Source: Pyrocephalus nanus (taxonomy: Eukaryota; Chordata; Aves; Passeriformes; Tyrannidae). From it: a DNA stretch of 64,000 nt. Below, piece by piece: positions 11,392-24,465 of the stretch. A program made the translations under genes and the position numbers. A model generated the notes under the pieces. That model made no database searches, was not told the DNA's origin, and saw only the letters and a program-made list of their open reading frames with translations. The stretch's first letter is position 1. The number at the start of each line of letters is the position of its first letter. The stretch lies in NCBI GenBank assembly GCA_038380795.1, contig CM076268.1:26359501-26423500 (forward strand), read 5' to 3'.

Positions 11392-14300
11392 GATTTCAAG
11401 TGAATGATCCCACTACACTGACAGAGGAGTTGTAGGATTGAAGTCATGTATATTGTGTATAAAAGCATCACTTGCATTCACTGGGATTTTTTGTTATAAG
11501 AATGTCACTGTTTTTTCAAGACTAAATTAGTCTAAAAGCATCACCTTTGAACTTGAGTAGACAGATAGTTTGGACCTGCTGTAATATCAGAATGTTAGTT
11601 TTGTTGAGGTATCCAATAAGGTAAGAAGTATTTTCTGGCCTAATATAACAATAACAATCTCATTTTTGGAAGAAGTATTTACTATGGAGGCAATAATGAG
11701 GACCTGAAGGTAGGGAAAAAAATCACATAGAAGTAATTTAATTTCAGTTTTGACTCAAAACTATATGTATTTCCTTTCTCCAGGATTACAGAAGGTGTAA
11801 TATTAAGGTTAAAAGGTGTGTTACCAAAAGAGTGATATCAAACTTTTAATATAAGATGATTAAAAAAAAATTGAACTTAGTAACCTCCCTCCCTCTTTGA
11901 CCTGCATTTTTGTCTTGCATTTGACAGACCCAGTGTTCTAACAAAGCCATTCTTTTTAAATCTGAGTTAATGAATCGTTATGTTTGCTGATGTTGATAGG
12001 GTATTCTGCTCCAATACTTGTGCAAAAACTACTGCATTGTTTCCCTATTCTCATGCACTCAAAATAAAATAAAGTCTGCTTACATTTTTCATATTCCTGT
12101 GTACAAGACATCTCCTTGCCAAACAGGCCTGCTCTGGGCCTGGTGTTGCTCTGACCTTTAGATATATTAATGTGTCAGACGTAGGTAATTCAAGGACTGT
12201 TGATGGAAATAATATCTCTATAGAAGTAGACAAGCATTAAGGAATGAAAAATACTTCCTTCAGTTGTGAAAGATCATTTGAGTTGATTTCAAATTTGAGA
12301 AAAGCATTGCTTTTCCAGAATCATGTTTGCTTTTTTTTTAACATCCTGCCAGTTCTTATGATAAACACTACCTCCAAATATATTTTGTTGTGTCCTTCAA
12401 CCATCAGTACCATGTCCTACAACTGCTCAATGTACCAGTGCAACAGTGTATTGTAGAGTAGATCAATCTGTTTTTGAATCTGACTCAAGGCCCAGCTGGC
12501 TTTGGTTGTTCTGATATTTTATTAGTCTGTGATAAGTTTTAAACCTCAGTGAAACAAGTAGCAGTCAAAATGTGAGCTCCATGAGACTTTCTCACCTCCT
12601 TGTGTCTGAATGCAACTTGCAACAGAATAGATAGAAATTATATTCTTGTTAACTGATTTTTTAATTATTATTATTATTTTGCTTGATGATTATTTTGCTT
12701 GATGATTATTTTGCAGTGGTGATTTCTGTTACTGTGTAATGTTCTGAATTGCTTTCAGTATTCCAGGCATGGTGTGCTGATGTTTTAAAGAGTTAAACAA
12801 GTAAATATTATGGCTGTATGTTGTTGAGTGATTGTTTTGGAAATACTACAAGTTTAACTATGTTTAAGGAAAGAGGAAAAAGACAGATAAAAAACCATAA
12901 TGTTGGTGACAATGTTTACTGCTGTAGCCCGGTTGAGGGAACAGAGTAAATATTTTCTTTTGCATGTTAATTTCAGTGTGTACTTGGAAATTATTTGCAT
13001 GACACGTCAAACTAAATGAAATCTGTTTGAAGAGATGAGTGGAGAACCCTGCATTTAGTGATTTGGGTACCCTTCAGTGGATAACTGTATGACATTTGAA
13101 GGTTGGATTTCATGTTTAGAGATGGTGCTACAAATAATGATGAAAAGAGCAGTGTGGGTGAAATGTAGGTGCATAACAACCCTAGAAATGCAGCTTGGCA
13201 GCTAGCAGGTAGAAAATAAACATTGATACTGACAGCTGGAGGACAGTAAATACCAGTAAATGAAATGAGGTGGCACATAACAAATTTGGCATCATACTGC
13301 AGATAATTGAAAAAAAATTGGACTCTCCTGTAGAACTTCGTTTTAGCCCAACATGGAGATACATTAACAAGGACTAGAAACATTGGGTAGAGTGCCATGC
13401 AAATGGAAACGTAATGATGTGGGCTTTGAAATTCTGCATTAGAATTGACTCAACAAGGAAAGAGGACAACATGGATATTTTCAGCTGTTGTGCTGGTACT
13501 GAAAAGAAGACTTTTTTCACCAGTATTTTTACTGCTCATTTAAAATTCCAGTGTCAGCATTTGACCTCAGATGCTTTACGTTCCAGCAGCTCTTCAGTGT
13601 GTCCATCCCATCCCTCACACTCATTAGTACTTGAAATATAATGCATTTTTATTTGGCAAACCAATCTTCTGGGATATACTGCAGCATGAGAAATTACACT
13701 GCCAAATCACAAATCACAACTGGATCAAAACTGTGATTGCTGTTTCCTGCAAACTCCATGCAGAAGGATAGCAGGTTACATCCCTGTTTGGAATTGCACT
13801 GTTTGACAGTTCTTCAGCAAAGTTGTTTTCTGCCATTTCTATGGAGCAGTGGCAAATAGCAACTCTCCTGCTTGTGAAAACCGTGCCTTCATGTGTCAGT
13901 GTCAGGCAGGAGAGGGTCAACCTTGCCTGGAGCCACTTTCTCTTCTTTTTTTCCACACAACCTGCTACTCACATAAAGAAAGGTGGGAGAAGAAAGTACA
14001 TACTTACTGTTCTTATTCTTCTGTCAAATCTGATGTCTGTACTAGTGAATAGGCTCTCCAGACTCCTCATGGGCCACTTAATTCTCAGCTGAATGTTGAG
14101 TTATAAAGTAAACACTTGTGAAAGTGCAGTCCTTTTGCAGGAAGGGAATAATGGGTTGGAAGATGAATCATGAACTGCACAGTGCCTGCTGAGTTGGACA
14201 TGTGCCATCCAGTGAGGAAGCAGTAGCAGACGTAATGTTTTTCCTAATTAACTGTAATTGTGAAATTGTAGTGTGCATCTTGACTCTCATGTTGTTTTGC

Positions 14301-15854
14301 TTGGTCACATGAGTTGCTCAGTATTTTATAATGGATAGATGGAATAGAACTTACGTGTTTGTCACCTCCCAGCAGGGTACCTGAGCAGCTCTCAGGGTAT
14401 ATGTTATTTAATGGTTGTCATAACACTTCGATCCTTTCCTCTAAGAGGCAGCAGCAAATCAAGTAGGGTATCTTAGTTTAGCAATTGTGTTTTCTGGTGA
14501 TTGATTTATTGGATTTTTGTTTGTTTATAAGACCTTTACTTTGATATATGTGGGAGGGAACTTATGATCAGTGAAATCACACTGCACCTGAGGCAGGTGA
14601 TTCTGAATTTCCTGAGCAGTTCCCTTCCCTTACTTGGACCGGCCTCATGAGAGGCTTCGTCCTTCATTACAAAGTATTTAATTTTCCGTGAGTGAGGTAC
14701 AGCTAATTCTGGGTATTGCAGTAGAATTCTTACATTTAAGAGCTCATAAAATTTCAAATGCTTCCTTAGCTGAGCACATGTGGTAACAACATTTGAATTA
14801 ATTAAACTTTTATTTGTCTGTTAAGGCTTCATCATTCCCCCATGCTAGTTTCATGTAAAATTCATTATTTTTCTGGCTTTGTGTTTTGGCTCTTTAAGTC
14901 TCTATGAAACCTATGATATTTCCACTCGTGGAATTTCGGAATTACCATGGTTTTTAAGGCAATGCTGCAAATGCCTGAGGTGATCTGGCACAGCCCAGTG
15001 AAAACCCTGGACTCACACACTGATCTAATTGCCCAGAAACCTTTTTCTTCTGTGCTCAGTTCTTGAGAGGACTGGGAGCACAGTCTTGGCAGGGACCACA
15101 CACACAACAGCAGAGAAAACAGAGAATGGAAAACTGGCGACAATAAGGGAGCAAATAACAAGATAGTGATAGAACACAACAAAGTCATGAAAAGAAGGGT
15201 GGAAATCAAATAGTCAGATGTTTCAATTATTTTTTTTTCTTTAAAATGAACCAAAGGAATTGCATAGGAAGACTCTAATTTTCCTTTGGAAATTTTTGGT
15301 TTGTTTTTTCTTCCTCTCTTCCCTTAGACATACTTATTCTGATTGCAAACAAAATAAATACAAGGGTGTGATCTCCTATATACTATTGTCTGTTTTATCT
15401 TTCTATAGTTTTTTATCTGGGGGGTTGTTTTCTTTTGTAATTTCATTTTTCAGTCTTGTTGATTTCCCTTGTAAGCCTTTAGGAGATAATAACCAAATAG
15501 TATGAACTATATTTTTTTTATTATTTCTTGAGAGATTTTAACTTATTAGCTAGAGGATTAAAACAGTTGTCTGCTTTTAAAAAAATTTCCTTAAATGTAA
15601 GCTGCTCTTATTTCCATAGAGGAATCTGGTCAGGATTCACTGTATATTATCACAAATTTGACTGTAATATTGTAATAGCCACCAGCTACATTATTACCTG
15701 ACAGTTATTAACCCTGTATCTGTTTTTCTTCATTAACAGCAGCAATCTCAAATTTCAAACAGTTCATTAACACAGTCTGCCATTAGCACCAAAAAATACT
15801 CCTGAGTTGTTCCTTCATAGTGCAGGCTGACCAAATATATTCTGTTTACAGAAT
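11392..15854. other. AT-rich unique DNA, no gene seen
   Basis: Open frames of 128 codons (13,012-13,398, minus) and 129 codons (14,865-15,254, minus) are the longest. Both are rich in Leu, Phe, Ser and Ile with no motif or splice context, and are treated as chance frames. No interspersed repeat was recognised. Confidence 0.55.
12673..12714. repeat. 16-bp tandem repeat, 2.6 copies
   Basis: The unit ATTATTTTGCTTGATG occurs exactly at 12,673-12,688 and 12,689-12,704, then a 10-bp partial copy. The perfect identity suggests recent slippage or short duplication. Confidence 0.9.
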
Positions 15855-15866
15855 GCCCCCTGATGG
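15855..15866 (-). promoter_or_regulatory. CTCF-like motif, reverse orientation
   Basis: GCCCCCTGATGG matches the reverse complement of the CTCF core consensus at 11 of 12 positions. It points toward the forward-oriented match at 5,868, giving a convergent pair about 10 kb apart. Binding is not shown by the sequence. Confidence 0.32.
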
Positions 15867-15919
15867 AAACTTTCCTTCTAACTTACAGTGTTGGTTACCA
15901 CCATTCAAATGGTCTTAAT

Positions 15920-16051
15920 GAAAACCAAAAGCAAATAACCCCGAACAACTGAACTCTAAAATCCAGAAACAACAAGCAAACAAAGAAAAAGCCTGGAAAA
16001 AACCCCTCTAAAACAAATGACAAAAAACCCTACAACAACAAAAAAGAAAAA
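15920..16051. repeat. A/C-rich low-complexity segment
   Basis: About 130 bp composed largely of A with C clusters and very few T residues on the plus strand. A strand asymmetry of this length is notable, but no unit repeats regularly. Confidence 0.75.
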
Positions 16052-17057
16052 TCCTCATGAGATTATCTGTGATGCCACTCACTGTTTCTTCATTCTGACT
16101 CAAGTCTAGGGCAGATGATTAGAAATACACTTAGAAGACAAGTGACTAGGAAGTGAATCAGTGGTGAGCTTATAACTCATCTCTATCTTAGATTCATAGA
16201 GTAAGTGTAAGGAGTTAAAAAAAAAAAATAGTGATCCAAAGAGAATTCAGAGTGAAGATGGTATCACATCTTATACAGTTGAGGGAGACAATTGCCCCAG
16301 CAAGGCAGCAGTGCTGCTCTCTTCTAATACTCACAGTGTATACCAGGTGAAAATGGCTGGCCAGGAGAGTGATTGCACACTGATCTGAATCCACAGGTAT
16401 GGATGTGAAATCCACAGTGGTCTCTTATGGCTGAAGAACTATCTTTCCTTCAGAGGAATTGTTTGGGTCTTCCTAAGAAGCTTTTGCATTCAGCACTGCT
16501 GCCATAAGGTCACTGAAGTGGGCAGGGAAAATCTTGTAATAGGAAATTAGTACCTAAAATAGTGGATTGTGATGAGATGTTCATACTATGCCGAGTCCAT
16601 ACTCATTACAACTTGGCCTAAAGACAAGTTCTTGTCATAAATAAGTATTTGCACTTCTCAGTCTGAGTTAAGGAACTGGTACAGAGGGGTAGGATCCTCA
16701 AATAACCTAAATTGCTGTGACTCTACTGATAACAGTTAAATCAGTGAACAGTTCAGCTCCTGAAGTTTAAAATAGTTGGGTAAACAGTGGGAAATAAACA
16801 TATTGAGTAAATTGTCTGTGTCATAAACTGTAGGTTTTATTTGCTAGGCATCTAGGTGGTGCTTAAATACACTAATTTAAACAGAAGTCAGGGTCATAGT
16901 TGCCTATATTTAAATCAGGAAGAATAATGAAGAATTTCCCAGGGAAGACTCTGCAAGCTCATCCTAACAAAAAAATTCCCTAGATTTTGGTAGTCATCTC
17001 TACTCAATGTATTATTAGTTTGTTATGTTTGCATAAAATCTTTTTTAAAAGTTTCAA

Positions 17058-17085
17058 GAGAGTTATGCTGAAGCATAACCCTCTC
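17058..17085. other. Near-perfect 28-nt hairpin
   Basis: GAGAGTTATGCT (17,058-17,069) pairs with AGCATAACCCTCTC (17,072-17,085) across a 2-nt spacer, leaving a 2-nt bulge in the 3' arm. As DNA it is a quasi-palindrome that could form a cruciform; it is too short for a microRNA precursor. No function is assigned. Confidence 0.75.
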
Positions 17086-20000
17086 CCATTAATTTCCAGA
17101 GGAAACATGAGTGTTTTCATTACTTAACTGAGGTGTGAAAATAACAATATTATCATTCTACTGGAAACAAACAGTCTTTAATTAATTAATCTTTATAAAC
17201 TTCTGAGAGATTACAGATCAACAAATTGTTTTCAGGTTTTTGTTCCTGTATTGGAGCAAGTGTAAACAACTCTTGACTCTCAGATGTTTGTACATAAAGA
17301 TATTTATGTCTGAATTGAACAATGGGAAACGGTGTTTCTTTCTCTCCATGTATGTACACAGAAATATTTACAATAAAAAACTGCAGCATACTATGCTTCA
17401 AACAATACTGGGATAAGAATAAATAAACCTTTTGCTCACTTAGAGGAGTTCTGAGAGTGACATTATGACTTGAATATTATTTTATATTTACTTCAGGCTA
17501 CTAGAAGGTTTACTCTTGCAATTGAGCAGAAACTGTTAAGCTTTTTTCTCCACTATTTTATGTGTTTATTTTCTTGCACCATAGTTCTTTTGTAGAGTTT
17601 CTTTTGAAATATCACTGTTTTATAGTATCCAGTTTTAAAGTGTCATAATTATGTAAAATGTCCTTTGAAAGAAATACGGCCATACAGAGATAGCCTGACA
17701 TGGTACAACTCTTAAAATCCTGAAGCTGTTATTTCATTTGTGCTTGAGCTTGATGCAGTTTTGTTCCTACATTTCAGATTTGTGCATCCAAAAAAAAGTC
17801 ATAATGTAAAGGAACAGTTGTGTACAAGAAGGGTTTTTTTTTCTGATTCTTGAAATGAGAAGTGAAGGGATGGAAATATAAGTAAACACTGAGCATTAAA
17901 ATGTGTTACAAATTACTTATGCTAAAAGAAACAGATTTCTTCCAAATATGCGCCTGGCAGCCAGATCCAAATTTCTCCTAGATCATGTTCGGACTTGGCA
18001 CTTTTGCTCAGAATTACCCTTTAAGTATGACAGATATTGTTTAAAACATGTATAATCCTAGAGCTGTGAGAGAAGGAAAGATTGTGATCTCTTAGACATT
18101 AATGAAAATAACGAAAAATATTATAGTTGTATAATTAGACCCTCAGAGTAGATAGAAGACCGTGGATTTTATTCCTCCATGTTTGTTTCCTGTACTCAAA
18201 ATTATGATAATTCTTTTTGTTCGTTTTCTCACACTTATAGATGCCAAATGTGGTAGGTGGTGCTGTACTAAGAATGATATCAAATGTGAAATATTCAAAA
18301 TAACAGGGGACAGGTGGTTTCTTCAGATTTGGTTTCTCCTGATAAGCATATAAACAAATGACAGCCTCATTCAACAGATCTTTCCTTAAGGGAAATTTAT
18401 CTCTTACAGAGTAGGAACTCTAAATAGCACTTAAGTTCTACATAAATCTGGGTGGAAGATGAAAAATGTCCACCTTATATCCTCTGAGGAAAGGCCAAGT
18501 TTGCATTTCATTCTCCATGTGTTGAGTTCCATGTTAAATTTCCACCAATTTCAGTCTCACAGATGGGTTTAAAATTCCAGTCACCAGTAAGCTGAGCACA
18601 TTTTATGTCAGGAGTAGTACAGGAGGAAGAGATCAGAACAGCAGGTACACCGTAAATAGCATGTGGCATGACATTTTCCAAAGAAGCAGGGATTTTTATT
18701 TTATTTTTCCAGCACACTATGTTAATTATAAATTACCATGCATTTTTAAGATAAAGTATTTTTTTCCATTCTTCTAAGTTTGTGCAAAAGGTATGGCATT
18801 TTAACAAACTGCACCTTTTTATCCATCCGGTTAAGTGTTTATTTGTACAGAAGTGTGAATTCATTCTTCTTATGCCTAGACTGAATAGAAGAGATGCATT
18901 AGAGAAAGTGAGAGCACAATATTGGGTCTGTTCAAAAAATTTCAAAGGAAATCTGTAATTCAAGAGTCATAAGGTCTTCAACTTCCTATAGCACTTGAAT
19001 GTAGTTAAAACTATGGCATGACTTGAAAATAGAGAGGGAAACCAGGATTTTCTTTTCTTTACAAGTTTTGGTGGGAAAAGTATGGCTGAAGCATTAACAA
19101 CAATAAAGGCTCACTTTTGGAACATAAAAACATTGCTAGGATACTCAACTTATTTTGCTATTGTTCAGTGAAGTGTTGCTTGCTTTCCTACTGTGAGCAC
19201 ATTGTGTTCAATCCGTAATGCAAATAGACTCAGTTCCAATTCATTTCATCCCCATGTTTTACTTGTTTGTATCCCACAGAGCCATTCTTTTGATGCCAGG
19301 TATCTGCTCATTCTTTTTTTTTGGTTTTGTTTATTCATTACCCTGCTGCACAACCCAGCAACACATTTTATCTGACAATAAGGTGTATTTGAATACATGG
19401 CTGTTTCTCTAGAATGATAATGGACAGCTGATGTTAAAACTGGCAACGTGTCTGTCTGTGTCACGTAATCTGCAAGATTTTACTGTAGGACACTCATTAT
19501 TTCTGACCTTTTAATATGGTTTCACAAATCAGACAATTTTACATGCCAAAAATGCCTGTTTAAAAACCTCTTCAGGTTGTCCACGTTTATATTTCATATG
19601 GGTGCACAGTATATTTATCTTTCACTATTTGTGATATGAAGTGAGATTATTTTTAGAAATTTCTTTCAGAGCTATGCATGTAGGCAGACTAGGATTGCTT
19701 TCAAAATTAGCCAAGATGAGTGTCGTTGTGCTGGGTTATACTTAGCATTGATGAATTCTTTCACTGACAAACAAGTAGGACCTGTCACAAACATCTACAC
19801 AAATGTTCACTGCTCCCTTCTGGAGACTGAATGTCAAAAATCCTTTAAGTATTTTCCTACTCTTTTCACATTTTTTTTTTCTTCCCAAAATGCTACAGAG
19901 GGATGGTTTGTACAGTTCCTTTCTTTGTGTTCCTCCAGCTGCTGGCAATACAAACCACTTGTTATTGGTTGCAAATACACCTTTGCAGAACGTCACTGGA

Positions 20001-20816
20001 GCCATGGAGTTGTTAAACACCCCCCAGAAAATTCCCTTTTGCTTTTAGTTCATTCCCCAACTATTTTTAAGGTGTGTGCTTTCAGGACATCAGGGTGATG
20101 TTTGGTGGATTTCCAGCATTGATATGCGGATCTCAGGTTAGGTGTTGATTATTTAATGAAAAAGTGTTATGTGAGCATATACATTAAAGTTGGGGATTCT
20201 GGCAAAAGAGTCTTAACGTCAGCCTAATGTGCATTTTCTTCCATAGCAGGATTTTCTCTTAGACTTTAGCTCTCCAGTAATCAATAACTTTATTGGAGCT
20301 TCTTTATTTTAAGTAAAGCTTGTAGTTAAGCCCTTGTAGTATAGCATCTTGAATAAGAAATTATAAACTCTAAGTATTTACTAGGGATTTTTGAAATTCT
20401 ACTCTGAAGAGGAGATGGACTGTTTTATTCCATGATATTAGTACTCATGAATAGCCCAAACCCTTTTATTCTTTCTTTCAGTATTTAATTTCCAGAAAAA
20501 AAAAAATCATTTACATGAATACTAGTTAAAAATAAATTCTTAATTCACAAACTGCAGCTTCTACACCAGCAAATATACAGTACAAATGGAATATGAAAGG
20601 CTTTCTAAAACCTCTCTACAGGGCCCTAGTGCACATGCAGTTACGTCAGCCAGCTTGCAGTGAGGCCAAACTCCTTGCAACCACAGCCCTACACACAGAA
20701 GTAATTACTTATTCTGATTCTGATAAGAGAAAATTAAATGTAAATTCTGTACCTAGCTAGTGAATGCTGCCAGCCTGAATTTTCTAATCGAGAGGTCTCA
20801 GAGCTGTGACTGGGGC

Positions 20817-20856
20817 AAAAAAATAAAAAAGAAAGAAGAAAAAGAAAAAAGAGGAA
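20817..20856. repeat. Purine-rich tract
   Basis: About 40 bp of A and G with a single T. It could adopt unusual DNA structure but is otherwise unremarkable. Confidence 0.8.
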
Positions 20857-22070
20857 GCTTTAACATATTCTGATGCTTCTAACACTTCCTCTTTAATCCG
20901 TCACCTGCTTGTTTTGCTATGACTACCTGTAATACTGAAAATCTCAGAGGTTCCTCTAGATTTTTCTTCTATTTTTGAGAAAAACATCCAATTAGTACCT
21001 CATCTTAGAGGAGGAACAGAAGTGAAATATCAATCACAATGTACTGTTTACACTCATTTCATGCATTAAACATTAAAATTAAAAAATGATTCAGCTTAAA
21101 GAAACTCTAAATTCTGATCTGTTTTTAGGTGTGGCCACTGAAAAGGGGGCTTTCTTTTGAATAGTTTTTGGATATTGATACATTATATTTTTACTTTCAT
21201 TCCCTAAATCTATGGCTTGAGACATTAAAAGTTGATGTAAACAAGGGCGAATTTTATCAATTTGTCACATAAACCAATGTTTGCAAGCAGTGATAAAGAA
21301 TTTATTTCTCCATCAAAATAATTATCCTTTAAAATTATCCACTGAAATCTTCAAAAAAGCCAGTGACTTTAACAAATTCTTTATTAAATCACAGATAATG
21401 CATTGAGGATACTCTTTTTTCTTGTGTGTAGTTGCAGTCATTTTTGTCTCTGTATTTTTGTGGACATCAGTAAGTTTGAGATCAGGTACATAGAAAAGGT
21501 TTCTGGTAGTCTAAGGGAGCTTGTGCACCCTCCATGAATTCTGAAATATAGGACATACTGACCACTGAGAAGTGTCAGCTAAATTAGGACAGAACAACAT
21601 GACAGGAATCTGCTAAGCCATCTAAAGGAGTTTATTTGTTAAAACGGAACTTTTCAGTTTATACCGGTGCCTGCATGAGGCCTGAAATTCTCTGAATACA
21701 CTTCTTCTTAATGATTCTCTCATTTCTCTGGCAAAATTCAAAAATTTGTAGACATTAAGAAATTATGCAATTAATACATTAGTCTGAAGGTTTAAGAAAT
21801 AAAGAAACAAGGAGAAGTTTATCTAGCTAAGAAGTATAAATTATTCCTGAAGCAGTAAGCAGATGGGCTCTTGATTAGCTTTAACAGAACACATTATTTC
21901 CATGGACTTCATCTAACTGTAGCAAATTAGGCTTTGACTAAATGAGTTGTCAGGTGTCTAAAGGCCACTAAATAGAGTATTTATTAAGTTTGTTCCTATT
22001 TTTAGAGGATGACATGGTAAAATGTCAGAAAGCAAAATATTGAGTTGACTCAGTAAAAAAACGAACAGAA

Positions 22071-22094
22071 ACACCCCCCCACCACCACCACCCC
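22071..22094. repeat. Short C-rich (ACC)n repeat
   Basis: ACA is followed by eight C residues and four ACC triplets and ends in CCC. It is a short triplet-type simple repeat. Confidence 0.8.
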
Positions 22095-24376
22095 GAAGAT
22101 ATAATTAAATAAATACTGTTTTCTTTCTATCTGTGAGGAAAAAGCAAAGGCAGGAAGGCAGATGGAAGAGGAGAGGTCCACAAATTAGCAAATTAAGTTC
22201 ATATCCATGAGTAATATAGCCACTGTCCATCTGTAAAACATTAAATGATCTCTTCATAGAGATACCCAGATCTTAAGTGTGTTAGGGAAGGTCTAAAACA
22301 TTATTGGCTAAATTGATGGAAAATTCCAGGGAATAAAACTTTAATGAACTAATTGGTTTTGTTAAAAAGATAATTGAGATCGTAGAGTAAAATTTGAAAT
22401 AAACATCTTCCATTTGTATTGATAAATAGTATGATTTAAAATCAAATTTAATTAAACTAATTGAGCTAGATTGAACTAAATAATAATTGAACTGAAGTTA
22501 ATAAAGATATTATTATTTGACTAGAAAGCAAGGATACTGCAAGGATTTTAAAGGCAGTGCATGATTCTATCTGTGGTTTTAACCATGTTTAAGTTTCTAT
22601 ACATTGGAAATGTGTTAGCACTAAGGATATGATTATAGCCAATGTTTTATCAGGTGTTTGAAAGAAGTTATAATAACACGATATTAAAAATTCTATTTAA
22701 ATCGCTGAGTGATTGGGCATATATATGCTCACTTCATGCAGCTCAAATATTATGAAGGGAATGGAGACTGACCATAGTTCTGTTCTTCTGAATCCTCCTA
22801 AGAAAACATACCCTTCAGGGACTGCTGAGAGAGCACAGCTTCGCTTTCCAGAACTGCTTATTTATGCATAGGCTCCTATATGACTCTGTAAGTAAATAGT
22901 AAAAGACAGCCTAAATATGTAAAATGCCAATAAGATCTGAATAAAAGCTTCACCTTCTGGATAATGTCTCCAGCCATTGTAGCTGGGAACTTATCTTTTA
23001 TTTAGAAGCTTCTGTGGAAGTCTAATAAAACCTGCATAAAATTTTAAGCTGTAACAATTTCAATTTCCCTTCTCTGGCAGATTGATGAAGATAATTTTTC
23101 ATTCTTTTGTAGGTATCTTCCTTAAATTCTTCCTGAATATCTGTATAAAGATACTCTCAAAGAAAAATCAAACACCACTATTTGCATAGAAAAAATAGTA
23201 CAAAATATATGTGAAAATAATTTCTCATGCACAATCTCAAGTATTTAATTATTTAGAGCTGAAGTCTAAGTACCACCTAGTACTGGAAGTGAGAACAGTG
23301 TTTGGCCAGAAATTTCAGTGAAATATGAAAAAGTGTGGTGCAAAGGATTAAAATGTAGTGCCTTGAAAATTTATTCTGAAGTTCTCTAGTTTATTTTGCT
23401 CTTCCCTGTTCTTCACCTTTCCCTGTCCCTCAAGCAAGTATTTAAACTTCCCTACCTGCATTCAGATATGAATTTTTTTGTCATATGGCTGAGTATGTTC
23501 ATAAGTAGTTTAAATAGAGTGAATTTTATGCTTCTGTCTGGGTATAATATACTAATATAGCACCAGAACTAAAAAAGAAACGAGGAAGTAGATGTCTTTT
23601 ATACTGTTTGTTTTTAGTGAGAGTTATTAGGAGATTATGAATATTACATAGACTTTTCCCACAATTTGTAATAAGAAATCTCAGAAAACAAGTCTTTTAT
23701 TGTTCTTTTAAAAATTATTTAATTGCTGATACTGGATTTTCCTTTGATTTTTCTGTGTGTAATTAAATTGCTGTGTTATAAAAGCTTAGGAAAAAAACAC
23801 ACCTCTCAAAATGGAAATGACCAGGCTCCATTCAAGTGCTTTTAGACTATTTTCATCATATCATCACCTTTCTTATCACAAGTAGTTCCAACCTATAATG
23901 AACACTTTAGCTTTCTAATAGCATATAATTTGCCAGAGCAGCATTATTAAAACAGTTTTTAGAAAGTCAGTGGTAGGAAATCAGTCTTACTGGTATAGTA
24001 TAGTAAAATTCAAACATTTCTTCCTTTGAAAGGTTTCTTAAAATTATTCTTTTGACAAAATCACTATTTAGAAAACTAACTTCAAGAAACTGATATGGCA
24101 AAGTGCAAATTTGCTCCACTATTGATTTGTGATAAATATTTGTAGAAGGCAAAGCTGGTCAGGTCAACAAGGGTATTAAAGACCTGGCATTTACTAAAGC
24201 ATTTTCTTCACAGTGGTGAATGAAATGCTATCAATCCTGCCATAACCCTTAATGCAAAGGAGCAAATTGTATGTGTAACCAATTAGCAATAGTCTCGGAG
24301 TCCTGCATTATCAGACACAAGTCACACAACGGCCGGTGCAGACACTGCCCAGTACAAAGCACTTGCTCTGTTACAG

Positions 24377-24465
24377 TGGCAGAGCTGCACAAGTGGCTGC
24401 AGCAGGAAGAGGGGATTGCTGCTGAGCACCAGCAGGCTCCACAGCAGGCAGGGCTCTTGAGATAA
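24377..24465 (+). other. Possible terminal coding exon (plus strand), unidentified
   Basis: A splice-acceptor-like CTTGCTCTGTTACAG ends at 24,376. One frame downstream is open for 28 residues, beginning AELHKWLQQEEGIAAEHQQA and ending at a TAA at 24,463-24,465. The peptide is Gln/Glu-rich because the DNA holds several CAG-type triplets, and local G+C is well above the surroundings. The same frame is also open upstream to 24,271. The first in-window AATAAA I noticed downstream is near 25,150. No family was recognised. A CAG-rich noncoding patch is an equally good reading. Confidence 0.13.

Larger units (their letters stand above)
16052..24376. other. AT-rich unique DNA, no gene seen
   Basis: More than 8 kb without a supportable gene. 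The open frame of 116 codons at 19,748-20,098 overlaps others on both strands and has no recognisable motif. The sub-region 21.6-22.6 kb is rich in TAATTA-type and ATTTAATTAA-type cores, which are common in conserved noncoding elements near developmental genes, but conservation cannot be judged here. Confidence 0.55.

Noticed and set aside
13012..13398. 128-codon open frame, minus strand
   Set aside because: Length is within the chance range for 64 kb of this composition; a second overlapping frame on the same strand is also open.
14369..14380. Third CTCF-like match (CCAGCAGGGTAC)
   Set aside because: The mismatches fall on the critical GG pair of the core, so binding is unlikely.
14865..15254. 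129-codon open frame, minus strand
   Set aside because: Hydrophobic low-complexity composition typical of translated AT-rich DNA, with no start context, splice signals or recognised motif.
17418..17440. AATAAATAAACC resembling the 3' end of an LTR
   Set aside because: Upstream sequence lacks the conserved LTR blocks seen at 11.2-11.36 kb and no TG end was found.
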